From Devosia chinhatensis (lineage in GTDB: Bacteria > Pseudomonadota > Alphaproteobacteria > Rhizobiales > Devosiaceae): a DNA stretch of 64,000 nucleotides. Positions 26,704 to 35,444 of this stretch are shown piece after piece. Position 1 is the first letter of the stretch. Each line of letters starts with the position of its first letter. The stretch is taken from contig NZ_JZEY01000061.1 in the NCBI RefSeq assembly GCF_000969445.1, positions 979,501 to 1,043,500 on the forward strand. The letters are read 5' to 3'. The notes under the pieces were generated by a model that was not told the DNA's origin, made no database searches, and was given only the letters and a program-made list of their open reading frames with translations. The position numbers and the translations under genes were made by a program.

Positions 26704-26719
26704 TGGCACGCGGCTTGAG
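26704..26719 (+). promoter_or_regulatory. sigma-54-like promoter of glnK2-amtB2
   Basis: TGGCACGCGGCTTGAG has the same perfect -24 half and the same GA variation at -12 as the glnK1 promoter. Transcription would start about 39 bases before glnK2. Confidence 0.7.
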
Positions 26720-26768
26720 TCTGCTGTGATCGTTCCAGCATGCGCCGCTTCGGCGCCAAGGGGGTCAC

Positions 26769-27107
26769 ATGAAACTGGTGGTTGCCATCATCAAGCCGTC
26801 CCGGCTCGAAGAGGTCCGGCAGGCGCTCAACTCGCTCGACGTGCACGGCATGACCGTGACCGAGGTGAAAGGCTATGGCCGGCAGAAGGGCCATTCCGAG
26901 ATCTATCGCGGCACCGAATATGCCGTGCATTTCCTGCCCAAGCTCAAGATCGAGATCGCCGTCGATGACGCCATTGCCGATGCGGTGAGCACCGCCATCC
27001 GCGATGCCGCCCAGACCGGCCGCATCGGCGACGGCAAGATCTTCGTGCTCGACCTGCTCGCGGTCACCCGCATCCGCACCGGCGAAACCGGCGCTTCCGC
27101 GCTCTGA
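26769..27107 (+). CDS. glnK: nitrogen regulatory protein PII (GlnK), copy 2
   Basis: This 112-residue PII protein is almost identical to the product of 24698-25036. Tyr51 and the ATP/2-oxoglutarate-binding loops are conserved. Only Ile61, Ile69 and Val93 differ. The DNA differs at more positions, mainly silent codon positions, so the duplication is not very recent and the protein is under strong purifying selection or gene conversion. It is followed 22 bp later by amtB2. Confidence 0.95.
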   Translation: MKLVVAIIKPSRLEEVRQALNSLDVHGMTVTEVKGYGRQKGHSEIYRGTEYAVHFLPKLKIEIAVDDAIADAVSTAIRDAAQTGRIGDGKIFVLDLLAVTRIRTGETGASAL

Positions 27108-27129
27108 CCCCCATCCGGAGAAACCAAGA

Positions 27130-28521
27130 ATGAAGATGTCAAAAGTACTGGCGGGCAGTGCGCTTGCCTCCCTGCTGCTGACCCTGCCGGCCTGGGCCCA
27201 GGACGCGGCACAGCCCATCGCCGAGGCCGCCGCCTCGGTTGCCGATGCCGCCAGCGAACCGGCCGCCGTGGTCGACAAGGGCGACGTGGCCTGGATGCTC
27301 GTCTCCACCATGGTCGTCATCGTCATGACCATTCCGGGCCTGGCCCTGTTCTACGGTGGCCTCGTGCGCGCCAAGAACATCCTCTCGGTGCTGACCCAGG
27401 TCTTCCTCGGCTTTTCGATGATCGCCATCCTCTGGGTGGCCTATGGCTATTCGCTGGCCTTTGCCGGCCCCACCGAGGGCGGGCTCTCCGCTTTCGTGGG
27501 CGACTTCTCCAAGTTCTTCCTCAACGGCGTGACGCTCGAATCGACCGCGGCAACCTTCTCGGCCGGGTTCGAGCTGCCCGAACTGGTGTTCATCGCCTTC
27601 CAGCTGACTTTTGCCTGCATCACCTCGACCCTCATCGTCGGCGGCATTGCCGAACGCATGAAGTTCGGGGCGCTGATGGCCTTTCTGGCCATCTGGTTCA
27701 CCTTCTCCTACGTCCCCATGGCCCACATGGTCTGGTCCGGCCCGGGCCTGCTGTTCGGCATGGGCGCCTATGACTTTGCCGGCGGCACCGTCGTGCATAT
27801 CAATTCGGGCGTGGCCGCCCTCGTCGCCGCCATCATCCTCGGACCGCGCCTGGGCTACATGAAGGAGCCCATCCCGCCCCATAACCTGGTCATGACCTAT
27901 ATCGGTGCGGGCCTGCTCTGGTTCGGCTGGTTCGGCTTCAATGCCGGCTCCAATCTCGAAGCCAATGCCCTGACCGCCGTGGCGCTGATCAACACCATCC
28001 TGGCTCCCGCCGCCGGTGCCCTGGCCTGGGCCCTGGGTGAAAAGGTCACCCGCGGCCATGCCTCGGCCCTGGGTGCCGTCTCGGGCGCCGTTGCCGGTCT
28101 TGTGGCCATCACCCCCGCCGCCGGCTTTGCCGGTGTGGGTGGCGCCATCGTGCTCGGCGCCATTGCCGGCGTGGTGTGCCTGTGGGCCGTGGTCAACCTC
28201 AAGCCGCTGCTGAAATACGACGATTCGCTCGACGTGTTCGGCATCCACGGCGTCGGCGGCATTGTCGGCGCCCTGGGCACCGCGGTCGTCGCGGCCCCCT
28301 CGCTGGGTGGCTACCCGCTGGGCGATGCGGCAGCCTATTCGATCGGCGGCCAGTTCATGGTGCAGCTGACCGGCGTGGTCATCGCCATCGTCTGGTCCGG
28401 TGTCGTGGCGCTCGTCGCCATGCTGATCGTCAAGGCGCTCTTTGGTGGCGCCAAGGTCTCCGAAGCTGCCGAAAGCGACGGTCTCGATCTCTCGACCCAC
28501 GGCGAACGCGCCTATAACTGA
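27130..28521 (+). CDS. amtB: ammonium transporter, copy 2
   Basis: The 463-residue Amt protein has a signal peptide (LASLLLTLPAWAQ), a long acidic N-terminal periplasmic stretch and 11 helices. It has the canonical AmtB motifs MTIPGLALFYGGLVRAKN and YDFAGGTVVHINSGVAALVAA, and the second pore histidine in VFGIHGVGGIVGALG. This is the better match to E. coli AmtB. ATG at 27130 follows CCGGAGAAA. It forms an operon with glnK2, with a hairpin and repeat copy 2 downstream. Confidence 0.95.
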   Translation: MKMSKVLAGSALASLLLTLPAWAQDAAQPIAEAAASVADAASEPAAVVDKGDVAWMLVSTMVVIVMTIPGLALFYGGLVRAKNILSVLTQVFLGFSMIAILWVAYGYSLAFAGPTEGGLSAFVGDFSKFFLNGVTLESTAATFSAGFELPELVFIAFQLTFACITSTLIVGGIAERMKFGALMAFLAIWFTFSYVPMAHMVWSGPGLLFGMGAYDFAGGTVVHINSGVAALVAAIILGPRLGYMKEPIPPHNLVMTYIGAGLLWFGWFGFNAGSNLEANALTAVALINTILAPAAGALAWALGEKVTRGHASALGAVSGAVAGLVAITPAAGFAGVGGAIVLGAIAGVVCLWAVVNLKPLLKYDDSLDVFGIHGVGGIVGALGTAVVAAPSLGGYPLGDAAAYSIGGQFMVQLTGVVIAIVWSGVVALVAMLIVKALFGGAKVSEAAESDGLDLSTHGERAYN

Positions 28522-28532
28522 CCCAATCGCCC

Positions 28533-28554
28533 GGGTGGCGGCCTGCCGCCACCC
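28533..28554 (+). terminator. terminator-like hairpin after amtB2
   Basis: GGGTGGCGGC and GCCGCCACCC form 10-base arms with a 2-base gap (the loop will open to about 4), starting 12 bp after the amtB2 stop. No T run follows. Confidence 0.6.
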
Positions 28555-28579
28555 GACCCCCGCTCCGGAAGGCCGGGGC

Positions 28580-28642
28580 GTGCGGCTCATGTCCTCTTGG
28601 CCCGCCACAGAGGCTTCCCACTCGCAAATGCATGGGCCGCAC
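28580..28642. repeat. stem-bearing repeat, copy 2 (after amtB2)
   Basis: This is the second copy of the element described at 26483, with an identical 37 bp core at 28593-28629 and the covarying outer stem GTGCGGC / GCCGCAC. It occupies the same place relative to its amtB gene as copy 1. Confidence 0.75.
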
Positions 28643-28765
28643 ACCCGGGTCTTTCAAACAGGCGCAAGGCAATCGCTGATGGTTAGCACGCGATTAACCA
28701 CACACCGCTAGCATGCGGCTCATATCGGCCCATTCGATGGTTTGCGGGCCGGCAAAGAGTAATGC

Positions 28766-31486
28766 GTGTCCATGCCTAGCCATCCTGTCCCCACGATCGA
28801 CGATGTCCGCCCCGTATCCTCGCGCAGCGGCACCCGTTCTTCCGGTTCCAAGAGCAGCGCCAAGGCGCCCACGCCGCCCCCGGCCATTGCCATCCGCATT
28901 CCCCTGCGGATTGCGGGTCTGGTCCTTCTGGGTCTTTGCGCCATCATCCTGACGTCGCTCGCCTCCTGGTCGGTCGATGATCCTTCCCTGTCGCTGGCCA
29001 CCAGCAAGGCGCCGGCCAATTGGCTGGGCTTTCCGGGCGCGGTGATCGCCGACCTGATCTTCCAGTTCCTCGGCCTCGCCGGCCTCGTCATGGTCGTGCC
29101 GATGGCGCTCTGGGGCTGGGCCATGGCGCGCCGTCACGCCGTCATGCGCCTGGGCAGCCGCGTCCTGGCCTGGATCGGCGCGACCATTCTCGCCGCCGGG
29201 GTCTTTTCCTTCATCGCCATGCCTGAAACCTGGCCGTTGCCCACCGGGCTCGGTGGCCTTGCCGGCATGATGTTCGCCTATCTCGCCGCCATGATCGCCG
29301 GTTCCGATCCGCAGCCGGTGACCTCCACGCTCTTTGCCATCATCCTGGCTGCGCCGGCCCTGGCGCTGTTCTGGATCGCCATGGGCCTGGGCAGCACCGT
29401 GCCGGTCAAGGCCAGCAAGGGCGCCGCCGCCCGCAGGGCCGTCGAAGACGACGAGCGCGACCCCAATCCATTGGTGGAAGTGGCCATGGGCGCGGTGGTG
29501 CATATGGGCTATTCGCTGCGCACCGCGTTCCGCCGGGCCCGCGCCGCCCATGCCGAAAGCCGCTCCAGCGAGGACATGGCGCCGTTCGACCATGACGCCG
29601 AACCGGTGCTCGAGGGGCGCGCGCCGCGCGTCGAGGTCAGTCCCGAGCCGGTGGTCGCAAGCCCCCAGCGCCATATCCATGCGCCGGTCCAGCATGTCGA
29701 ACCCAGTTTCGAACCCACCGCCCGCGTGCTGGCCCAGCCCGATTACGACGACGCGGCAATCGACTATCCGGAAGACGAAGAGGACGACGCCGTTCCCTTC
29801 GTGGCCGATGTGCCGATGCCGAGCCGCACCCAGCGGGGCGATTCGCGCTTCCATCCGGCCGACCCGGCGGCGCCGCGCGTACCAGTGGCCGCACCCGCGC
29901 CGCGCCCGGCCCAGGGCCAGCGCCAGTTCCGCGAGGCCCAGCCCTCCTTCCTCGATGATCCCTCCGGCTTCGAATTGCCGGCGCTCAGCCTCCTGGCGGA
30001 GCCCAGGCGTCTGGGCCCCTCGCCCGAGCACGCTCCGGCCCGGCTCGAGGAAATGGCGCGCCAGCTCGAGGCCGTGCTGCAGGATTTCGGCGTCAAGGGC
30101 GACATCATCAATGTCCGTCCCGGCCCGGTCGTGACCCTGTTCGAACTCGAACCCGCGCCCGGCATCAAGTCATCCAGAGTGATTTCGCTGGCCGACGACA
30201 TTGCCCGCTCGATGAGCGCCATTTCGGCCCGCGTCGCCGTGGTCCCCGGCCGCAATGCCATCGGCATCGAACTGCCCAACCAGACCCGCGAAACCGTCTA
30301 TTTCCGCGAGATGCTGGCGTCCTCGGATTTCGAGAAGATGAAGGGCAAGCTGCCCATTTGCCTGGGCAAGACCATCGGCGGGGAGCCCGTCATCGCCGAC
30401 CTGGCGCGCATGCCGCACCTGCTGATCGCCGGCACCACCGGGTCGGGCAAGTCGGTGGGTATCAACACCTTCATCCTCTCGCTGCTCTACCAGATGACAC
30501 CCGAGCAGTGCCGCATGATCATGATCGATCCCAAGATGCTCGAACTGAGCATCTATGACGGCATCCCGCATCTTCTGACCCCCGTGGTCACCGACCCGCA
30601 CAAGGCGGTGGTGGCGCTCAAATGGGCGGTGCGCGAGATGGAAGACCGTTATCGCAAGATGAGCAAGATCGGCGTGCGCAATATCGACGGCTTCAACCAG
30701 CGCGTCGCCGAAGCCGCCAAGGAAGGCCGGGTCATCACCCGTACGGTGCAGACCGGGTTCGACCGCGAAACCGGCGAGGCCATCTTCGAGAGCGAGGAAT
30801 TCGATCTCCAGCCGCTGCCCTATATCGTCATCATCGTCGACGAAATGGCCGACCTGATGATGGTGGCCGGCAAGGACATCGAAGGCGCCATCCAGCGGCT
30901 CGCCCAGATGGCCCGCGCCGCCGGCATCCACATGGTGACCGCGACCCAGCGCCCGTCGGTGGACGTGATCACCGGCACGATCAAGGCCAACTTCCCCACC
31001 CGCATCTCGTTCATGGTGACCTCCAAGATCGATTCGCGCACCATTCTGGGCGAGCAGGGCGCCGAACAGCTCCTGGGCAATGGCGACATGCTCTACATGG
31101 CCTCTGGCGGCCGCACGAAGCGCCTGCACGGCGCCTTCGTGGCCGATAGCGAAGTCGAGGCGGTGGTGACCCATCTCAAGAGCCAGGGCACGCCCGACTA
31201 CCTCGAGAACATCACCGAGGAAGACGAGGACGGCGGCGGCTTCGGGGACGATGCGGCCGGCGGCAGCGGCGGGGGCAATTCGGGCGACGAGCTCTATGAC
31301 AAGGCCGTCCATATCGTCCTGACCGACAAGAAGGCTTCGACCTCCTATGTGCAGCGGCGCCTTGGCGTCGGCTACAACAAGGCCGCCACGCTGATCGAAC
31401 GCATGGAGCAGGAAGGGGTGATCAGCCCCGCCAACCATGCCGGCAAGCGCGAAATCCTCGTCGGCAACAATGCCGACGGCTATTGA
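28766..31486 (+). CDS. ftsK: DNA translocase FtsK
   Basis: The 906-residue divisome protein has an N-terminal membrane domain of about four helices (residues 45-215), a long charged and proline-rich linker, and the motor domain (about 430-810) with Walker [13 protein letters not shown] (about 555-566) and [14 protein letters not shown] glycine-rich spacer leads to the C-terminal gamma winged helix ([19 protein letters not shown]) that reads KOPS sites. FtsK pumps chromosome ends to the septum and activates XerCD at dif. The frame opens with GTG at 28766; ATG at 28772 is equally possible. Confidence 0.95.
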   Translation: MSMPSHPVPTIDDVRPVSSRSGTRSSGSKSSAKAPTPPPAIAIRIPLRIAGLVLLGLCAIILTSLASWSVDDPSLSLATSKAPANWLGFPGAVIADLIFQFLGLAGLVMVVPMALWGWAMARRHAVMRLGSRVLAWIGATILAAGVFSFIAMPETWPLPTGLGGLAGMMFAYLAAMIAGSDPQPVTSTLFAIILAAPALALFWIAMGLGSTVPVKASKGAAARRAVEDDERDPNPLVEVAMGAVVHMGYSLRTAFRRARAAHAESRSSEDMAPFDHDAEPVLEGRAPRVEVSPEPVVASPQRHIHAPVQHVEPSFEPTARVLAQPDYDDAAIDYPEDEEDDAVPFVADVPMPSRTQRGDSRFHPADPAAPRVPVAAPAPRPAQGQRQFREAQPSFLDDPSGFELPALSLLAEPRRLGPSPEHAPARLEEMARQLEAVLQDFGVKGDIINVRPGPVVTLFELEPAPGIKSSRVISLADDIARSMSAISARVAVVPGRNAIGIELPNQTRETVYFREMLASSDFEKMKGKLPICLGKTIGGEPVIADLARMPHLLIAGTTGSGKSVGINTFILSLLYQMTPEQCRMIMIDPKMLELSIYDGIPHLLTPVVTDPHKAVVALKWAVREMEDRYRKMSKIGVRNIDGFNQRVAEAAKEGRVITRTVQTGFDRETGEAIFESEEFDLQPLPYIVIIVDEMADLMMVAGKDIEGAIQRLAQMARAAGIHMVTATQRPSVDVITGTIKANFPTRISFMVTSKIDSRTILGEQGAEQLLGNGDMLYMASGGRTKRLHGAFVADSEVEAVVTHLKSQGTPDYLENITEEDEDGGGFGDDAAGGSGGGNSGDELYDKAVHIVLTDKKASTSYVQRRLGVGYNKAATLIERMEQEGVISPANHAGKREILVGNNADGY

Positions 31487-31513
31487 GCCCGATGGGCCCA
31501 TCCCAAGATCAAG

Positions 31514-31540
31514 AACCCCGGCGAGGCGCCGGGGTTTTTT
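31514..31540 (+). terminator. rho-independent terminator of ftsK
   Basis: AACCCCGGCG and CGCCGGGGTT form a strong stem with a 3-base loop followed by six T residues. Confidence 0.92.
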
Positions 31541-31560
31541 ATTGCCCGCTGATGCCGGTT

Positions 31561-31863
31561 TCAGCGGCAGACAGGGCTTTCCGGGCGAGCCTCGAACTGG
31601 CGCGGGCCGACAATGGGCGGATCTTCGGCACGCGCGGTGTCAACGATGCGCACCGACAACGTGCAGGGGCCGGCCTTGACCTCGTAGTGATCGGTCTCGA
31701 CCAGGAGCACGGCCTCGACCGGATGGGCAATGCCCAGGGCCTCGGTCGCCGCCTCTATCACGGCGACGAATTCAGCCTGGCGCTGATAATGCGGGGGCAG
31801 GGCGGCAAGGGCGGGCACGCTTGCAAGGCCACCCAGAAAAACGGCCAAAGCGATTGATCTCAC
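31561..31863 (-). CDS. small exported protein of unknown function
   Basis: The product is about 100 residues. Starting at GTG 31863 gives a clean Sec signal (RSIALAVFLGGLASVPALA), with GGAG ten bases upstream; the frame also allows ATG at 31911. The mature part contains VEAVLLVETDHYEVKAGPC and two cysteines (one at the C-terminus), which could pair in the periplasm. No family is recognised. It is convergent with ftsK and divergent from the LolA-like gene. Confidence 0.65.
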   Translation of the reverse strand: MRSIALAVFLGGLASVPALAALPPHYQRQAEFVAVIEAATEALGIAHPVEAVLLVETDHYEVKAGPCTLSVRIVDTARAEDPPIVGPRQFEARPESPVCR

Positions 31864-31968
31864 GACTGCAAGTCTCCAGATGACGAAACAGTAAGCGGAA
31901 CTTTCCACCATTTGCCGTATTTGCTGCCTAGATTAGCGTCAACCAGAAGCCTGCGAGGAAACCCCATC

Positions 31969-32601
31969 ATGATTCGACGCCATGCCCTGATGCTCGGTAT
32001 CGCCGCTGCCCTGGCGCCGGCCTTTCCCGCCCTGGCCCTGGACCGCGCGCTGGCGCCTGAGGAACAGCAGCTCATCGCCGAGATCAATGCGCACAACACC
32101 GCCATCCGCACCATGGTGGGGCGCTTCCTGCAGATCGATACCAATGGCGGGCGCACCGAAGGCACGTTCTTCCTCGAGCGGCCCGACAAGATCGCCTTCC
32201 GCTATGCCCCGCCCAGCCGCGAGGAAATCGTCTCGCAGGGACGCGGCTTCTACGTGCTCGACCGGCGCGAGGAGACCTATTACGCCTATCCGCAGGATTC
32301 CATTCCGCTGCGCCAGTTCCTGGGCAGCGAGATCAACCTGCTCAACGCCAATGTGGTCGACGTCACCACCTCGGACGGCTATCTCAGCATCACGGTGATC
32401 GACAATACCGTCGCCGGCACGGTGCAGGTCTCGCTGATCTTCGACATCGAGACCAAGGACCTGGCGCAGTGGACCCTGGTCGAGCCCTCGGGCTCGGAGC
32501 TGACCTTCTCGCTCTATGACGTGCAGCAGGGCGTCGAAATCCCCCCGGCCTTCTTCTCCATTCCCTCGACCTATGCGAGCCGCGATCCGTCGCGGCGCTG
32601 A
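31969..32601 (+). CDS. LolA-like outer-membrane lipoprotein carrier
   Basis: The 210-residue periplasmic protein has a signal peptide (HALMLGIAAALAPAFPALA) and the LolA-family fold signature GGRTEGTFFLERPDKIAFRY followed by SQGRGFYVLDR. LolA ferries lipoproteins from LolCDE to the outer membrane. Alphaproteobacterial LolA proteins are divergent, so this may be the true carrier or a related chaperone. ATG at 31969 follows AGGAAACC. The position after ftsK matches the ftsK-lolA order of many bacteria. Confidence 0.85.
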   Translation: MIRRHALMLGIAAALAPAFPALALDRALAPEEQQLIAEINAHNTAIRTMVGRFLQIDTNGGRTEGTFFLERPDKIAFRYAPPSREEIVSQGRGFYVLDRREETYYAYPQDSIPLRQFLGSEINLLNANVVDVTTSDGYLSITVIDNTVAGTVQVSLIFDIETKDLAQWTLVEPSGSELTFSLYDVQQGVEIPPAFFSIPSTYASRDPSRR

Positions 32602-32623
32602 GGGCTCCGATCGCCGATAAGAG

Positions 32624-32651
32624 AAAAGCCGCCCTTCTGGGGCGGCTTTTT
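32624..32651 (+). terminator. rho-independent terminator after the LolA-like gene
   Basis: AAAAGCCGCCC and GGGCGGCTTTT form a stem with a short loop, followed by T residues. It lies between convergent genes and could serve both. Confidence 0.88.
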
Positions 32652-32676
32652 GCATTGAGGGGTCGACTGGCAGAGG

Positions 32677-33489
32677 CTAGAGGCCGAAGACCAGGATGGC
32701 GATCAGGCCCGCGCCGCCCACGGCAATGCGCCACCAGGCAAAGGGTGCAAAGCCGTGGCGGGTGACGAAGTCGAGCAGGTATTTGACCACCAGCGCACCC
32801 ACCACGAACGAGGCGGCAAAGCCGATGGCGATGTTGATCCCCAGGCTCATGTCGATCAGCTCCCGGCTCTTGTAGAGATCGTAGCCGAAGGCGCCGGTCA
32901 TGATCGGCAGGGCGATGAAGAAGGTGAACTCGGCCGCCGAGCGCTTGGACGCGCCAAACAGCATGGCGCCCACCACGGTGGAGCCGGAGCGCGAGACGCC
33001 CGGAATGAGGCTGAGCACCTGGAACAGGCCCACGATCAGCGCCAGATGCCAGGGGAAATGGTAGATGTCATCGTACCGAACATTCTTGGGCATGCGATCG
33101 ACGATCAGCAGCACGATGCCGCCCAGCAGCAGCGTGGTGCAGATCACCAGCGGCGTTTCGTAGAGCACCTGCTGGATATATTCGCGAAACAGCACCCCGA
33201 TGATCACGGCGGGCAGGCAGGCCAGGATTACCGCCAGGGCAAAATGCCAGGCATAGGCCTTTCCGGCAAAGGCATCGCGGATCAGCACGCCCAGCTTGGC
33301 GAAATAGATGGTGATGACAGCCAGGATCGCGCCCAGCTGGATCAGCACGATGAAGGTGGCCGGCTGGCTCAAGCCGAAGAAGTGGCCAGCCAGAAGCAGG
33401 TGGCCAGTGGAACTGACGGGAAGGAATTCGGTAAGCCCTTCGATAATTCCCAGCACCAGGGGCACAAAAAGACCTTGATCGGCGTTCAT
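32677..33489 (-). CDS. uppP: undecaprenyl-diphosphatase
   Basis: The 270-residue membrane protein of the BacA/UppP family has the two catalytic signatures: EGLTEFLPVSSTGHLLL near residue 17-33 and PGVSRSGSTVVGAMLFG near residue 165-181. About eight transmembrane helices are present. It dephosphorylates undecaprenyl diphosphate at the outer face of the inner membrane, recycling the lipid carrier for peptidoglycan and O-antigen synthesis. Confidence 0.96.
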   Translation of the reverse strand: MNADQGLFVPLVLGIIEGLTEFLPVSSTGHLLLAGHFFGLSQPATFIVLIQLGAILAVITIYFAKLGVLIRDAFAGKAYAWHFALAVILACLPAVIIGVLFREYIQQVLYETPLVICTTLLLGGIVLLIVDRMPKNVRYDDIYHFPWHLALIVGLFQVLSLIPGVSRSGSTVVGAMLFGASKRSAAEFTFFIALPIMTGAFGYDLYKSRELIDMSLGINIAIGFAASFVVGALVVKYLLDFVTRHGFAPFAWWRIAVGGAGLIAILVFGL

Positions 33490-33599
33490 CTGATCCCCTA
33501 ACTCGTTTCAAAGGGCCGTTCGCCCTCCTCTTAGCCGTGTTCGGCCATTGCGCCAAGCCGAGGGGAGCAGGGCTGGCCTGCGTCAATTAGAGCCCGTTC

Positions 33600-34280
33600 A
33601 TGCCCACTCTCGTGCATTATCCTCTCGATCCCTCATCGCGCCTCGTGCGGCTGATGTGCGCCGAATATGGCGTGCCGCTCGACCTCGAGGAGATCAAGCC
33701 CTGGCTGCGCGAGGAGGCCCTGCTCGAGCTCAATCCCGCCGCCACCCTGCCCATCCTGTTCACCGACAGCGAGGATGCGGTGGTGGGCATCATGGCCAGT
33801 ATCCATGCCGTGGAGGATTTCTATACGCCCGATATCGTCGGGGGGCTGTTTCCCGCCGATCCGCTGGCGCGCGCCGAAATGTGGCGGCTGGTCGAATGGG
33901 TTCTGGTCAAGCTCAATGACGAGGTGACGCGCTACCTCGTGGAGGAAAAGATCGCCAAGCGCGACATTCGCGGCGCGACCCCGGAGCCCTCCGTGCTGCG
34001 CGCGGCCAAGGCGAACCTCACCGAGCACATGCTCTATTTCAACTGGCTCCTGGCCAGCCGCAACTGGCTGGGCGGGGACGAGCTCAGCCTCGCCGATTTT
34101 GCGCTGGCAGCGCATTTTTCCACGCTCGACTATATGGGCGACGTCGACTGGTCCAAGGTGCCGCCCGAAACGCGCGACTGGTATTCGCGCATCAAGTCGC
34201 GCCCGGCCTTCCGCACCCTGCTCAACGATCGCGTCGTGGCCATGCCGCCGGCCCGGGGTTATGCCGATCTGGACTTCTAG
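33600..34280 (+). CDS. glutathione S-transferase family protein
   Basis: The 226-residue protein has the N-terminal thioredoxin-like GST domain (SSRLVRLMCAEYGVPLDLEEI, then NPAATLPILF) and an all-helical C-terminal domain ending with FNWLLASRNWLGGDELSLADFALAAHFSTLDY. Substrates of such proteins vary. It lies 42 bp upstream of queG on the same strand, an arrangement often seen in alphaproteobacteria, though no functional link is known. Confidence 0.88.
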   Translation: MPTLVHYPLDPSSRLVRLMCAEYGVPLDLEEIKPWLREEALLELNPAATLPILFTDSEDAVVGIMASIHAVEDFYTPDIVGGLFPADPLARAEMWRLVEWVLVKLNDEVTRYLVEEKIAKRDIRGATPEPSVLRAAKANLTEHMLYFNWLLASRNWLGGDELSLADFALAAHFSTLDYMGDVDWSKVPPETRDWYSRIKSRPAFRTLLNDRVVAMPPARGYADLDF

Positions 34281-34322
34281 GGTATTTTTGCCGGAAAGAC
34301 CGGGTGAAGGCTGAGCGTTCCC

Positions 34323-35444
34323 TTGCTTGATCCGCAAAAACTCATCGCCGAGCTGCGCAGCCGCGCCCAGGCCCTGGGTTTCGACGCCTTCGGCATTGCC
34401 CGGGCCGATGCGCGCCCGGATCTGCCCGACAAGCTGGCCCATGCCCTGGCCGAGGGCTGGCACGCCGACATGGACTGGATGGCCGAGACCGAAACCCGCC
34501 GCGCCGATCCGCGCCGGCTCTGGGACGAGGCGCGCTCGGTCATTCTGCTCGGGGTCAATTACGGGCCCGACACCGATCCGATGACGCTTCTGTCGCAACC
34601 CGATATCGGCATCATCTCCGCCTATGCCCGCAATCGCGATTATCACGACATTATCAAGGGCAGGCTCAAGGAAGTGGCGGGGCTGTTGGCCCAGCGCGCC
34701 GGCGCCGACGTCAAGGTCTTCGTCGATACCGCCCCGCTGATGGAAAAGCCGCTGGCGGAAGCGGCGGGCCTGGGCTGGCAGGGCAAGCATTCGGTGCTGG
34801 TGAGCCGCGATTTCGGCTCCTGGCTGTTCCTGGGCGCCATCCTCACATCGCTGGACCTGCCCGCGGACAAGCCCGGCACGCAAAGCTGCGGCTCGTGCAC
34901 GCGCTGCCTCGATATCTGCCCTACCAATGCCTTCCCCGCCCCCTTCAGGCTCGATGCGCGAAAGTGCCTCGCCTATTATTCGGTGGAGCACAAAGGGGCC
35001 ATTCCACGCCAGTTCCGCCGGCCCATGGGCAATCGCGTCTATGGGTGCGATGATTGCCTGGCAGTCTGCCCCTGGAACAAGTTTGCCAGCATCAGCCGGG
35101 AGGCCAAGCTGCGCAGCCGGCCCGAATTCGAGCGCCCGGCGCTGGCCGAGCTGGTGCAGCTCGATGATGCGGGGTTTCGCGCGCTGTTTTCCGGCTCCCC
35201 GGTCAAGCGCATCGGGCAGGCGCGGTTCCTGCGTAATGTGCTGATCTGCATCGGCAATTCCGGCGATGCCGGGCATGTGCCCGCCGTGCTCGACAGGCTC
35301 GATGACGCCTCCCCCCTGGTGCGCGGCGCGGCGATCTGGGCGCTGCGGCGGCTCGACCCCGAACGGGCCGATGGGCTAAGGCAGGCGCATCTGGCGCGCG
35401 AAGGCGACGAGACGGTACGGGCAGAATGGGACGGGACGGTGTGA
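34323..35444 (+). CDS. queG: epoxyqueuosine reductase QueG
   Basis: The 373-residue enzyme makes the last step of queuosine synthesis on tRNA. The N-terminal corrinoid-binding domain carries Asp135 (VFVDTAPLMEK), and the ferredoxin part has CGSCTRCLDICP (cysteines 189, 192, 195, 199) and CDDCLAVCPWNKF. A short HEAT-like C-terminus (PLVRGAAIWALRRLDP) is present. The start is TTG at 34323; no upstream ATG is in frame. The stop shares one base with the next gene's ATG. Confidence 0.94.
   Translation: MLDPQKLIAELRSRAQALGFDAFGIARADARPDLPDKLAHALAEGWHADMDWMAETETRRADPRRLWDEARSVILLGVNYGPDTDPMTLLSQPDIGIISAYARNRDYHDIIKGRLKEVAGLLAQRAGADVKVFVDTAPLMEKPLAEAAGLGWQGKHSVLVSRDFGSWLFLGAILTSLDLPADKPGTQSCGSCTRCLDICPTNAFPAPFRLDARKCLAYYSVEHKGAIPRQFRRPMGNRVYGCDDCLAVCPWNKFASISREAKLRSRPEFERPALAELVQLDDAGFRALFSGSPVKRIGQARFLRNVLICIGNSGDAGHVPAVLDRLDDASPLVRGAAIWALRRLDPERADGLRQAHLAREGDETVRAEWDGTV

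Larger units (their letters stand above)
26428..26768. other. 341 bp intergenic region between amtB1 and glnK2
   Basis: No gene is seen. From left to right it holds a strong hairpin at 26434-26466, repeat copy 1 at 26483-26547 inside an outer CTTGCCGG / CCGGCAAG stem (26471-26559), a perfect 10-base inverted repeat at 26612-26637, and the sigma-54-like promoter at 26704. Confidence 0.7.
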
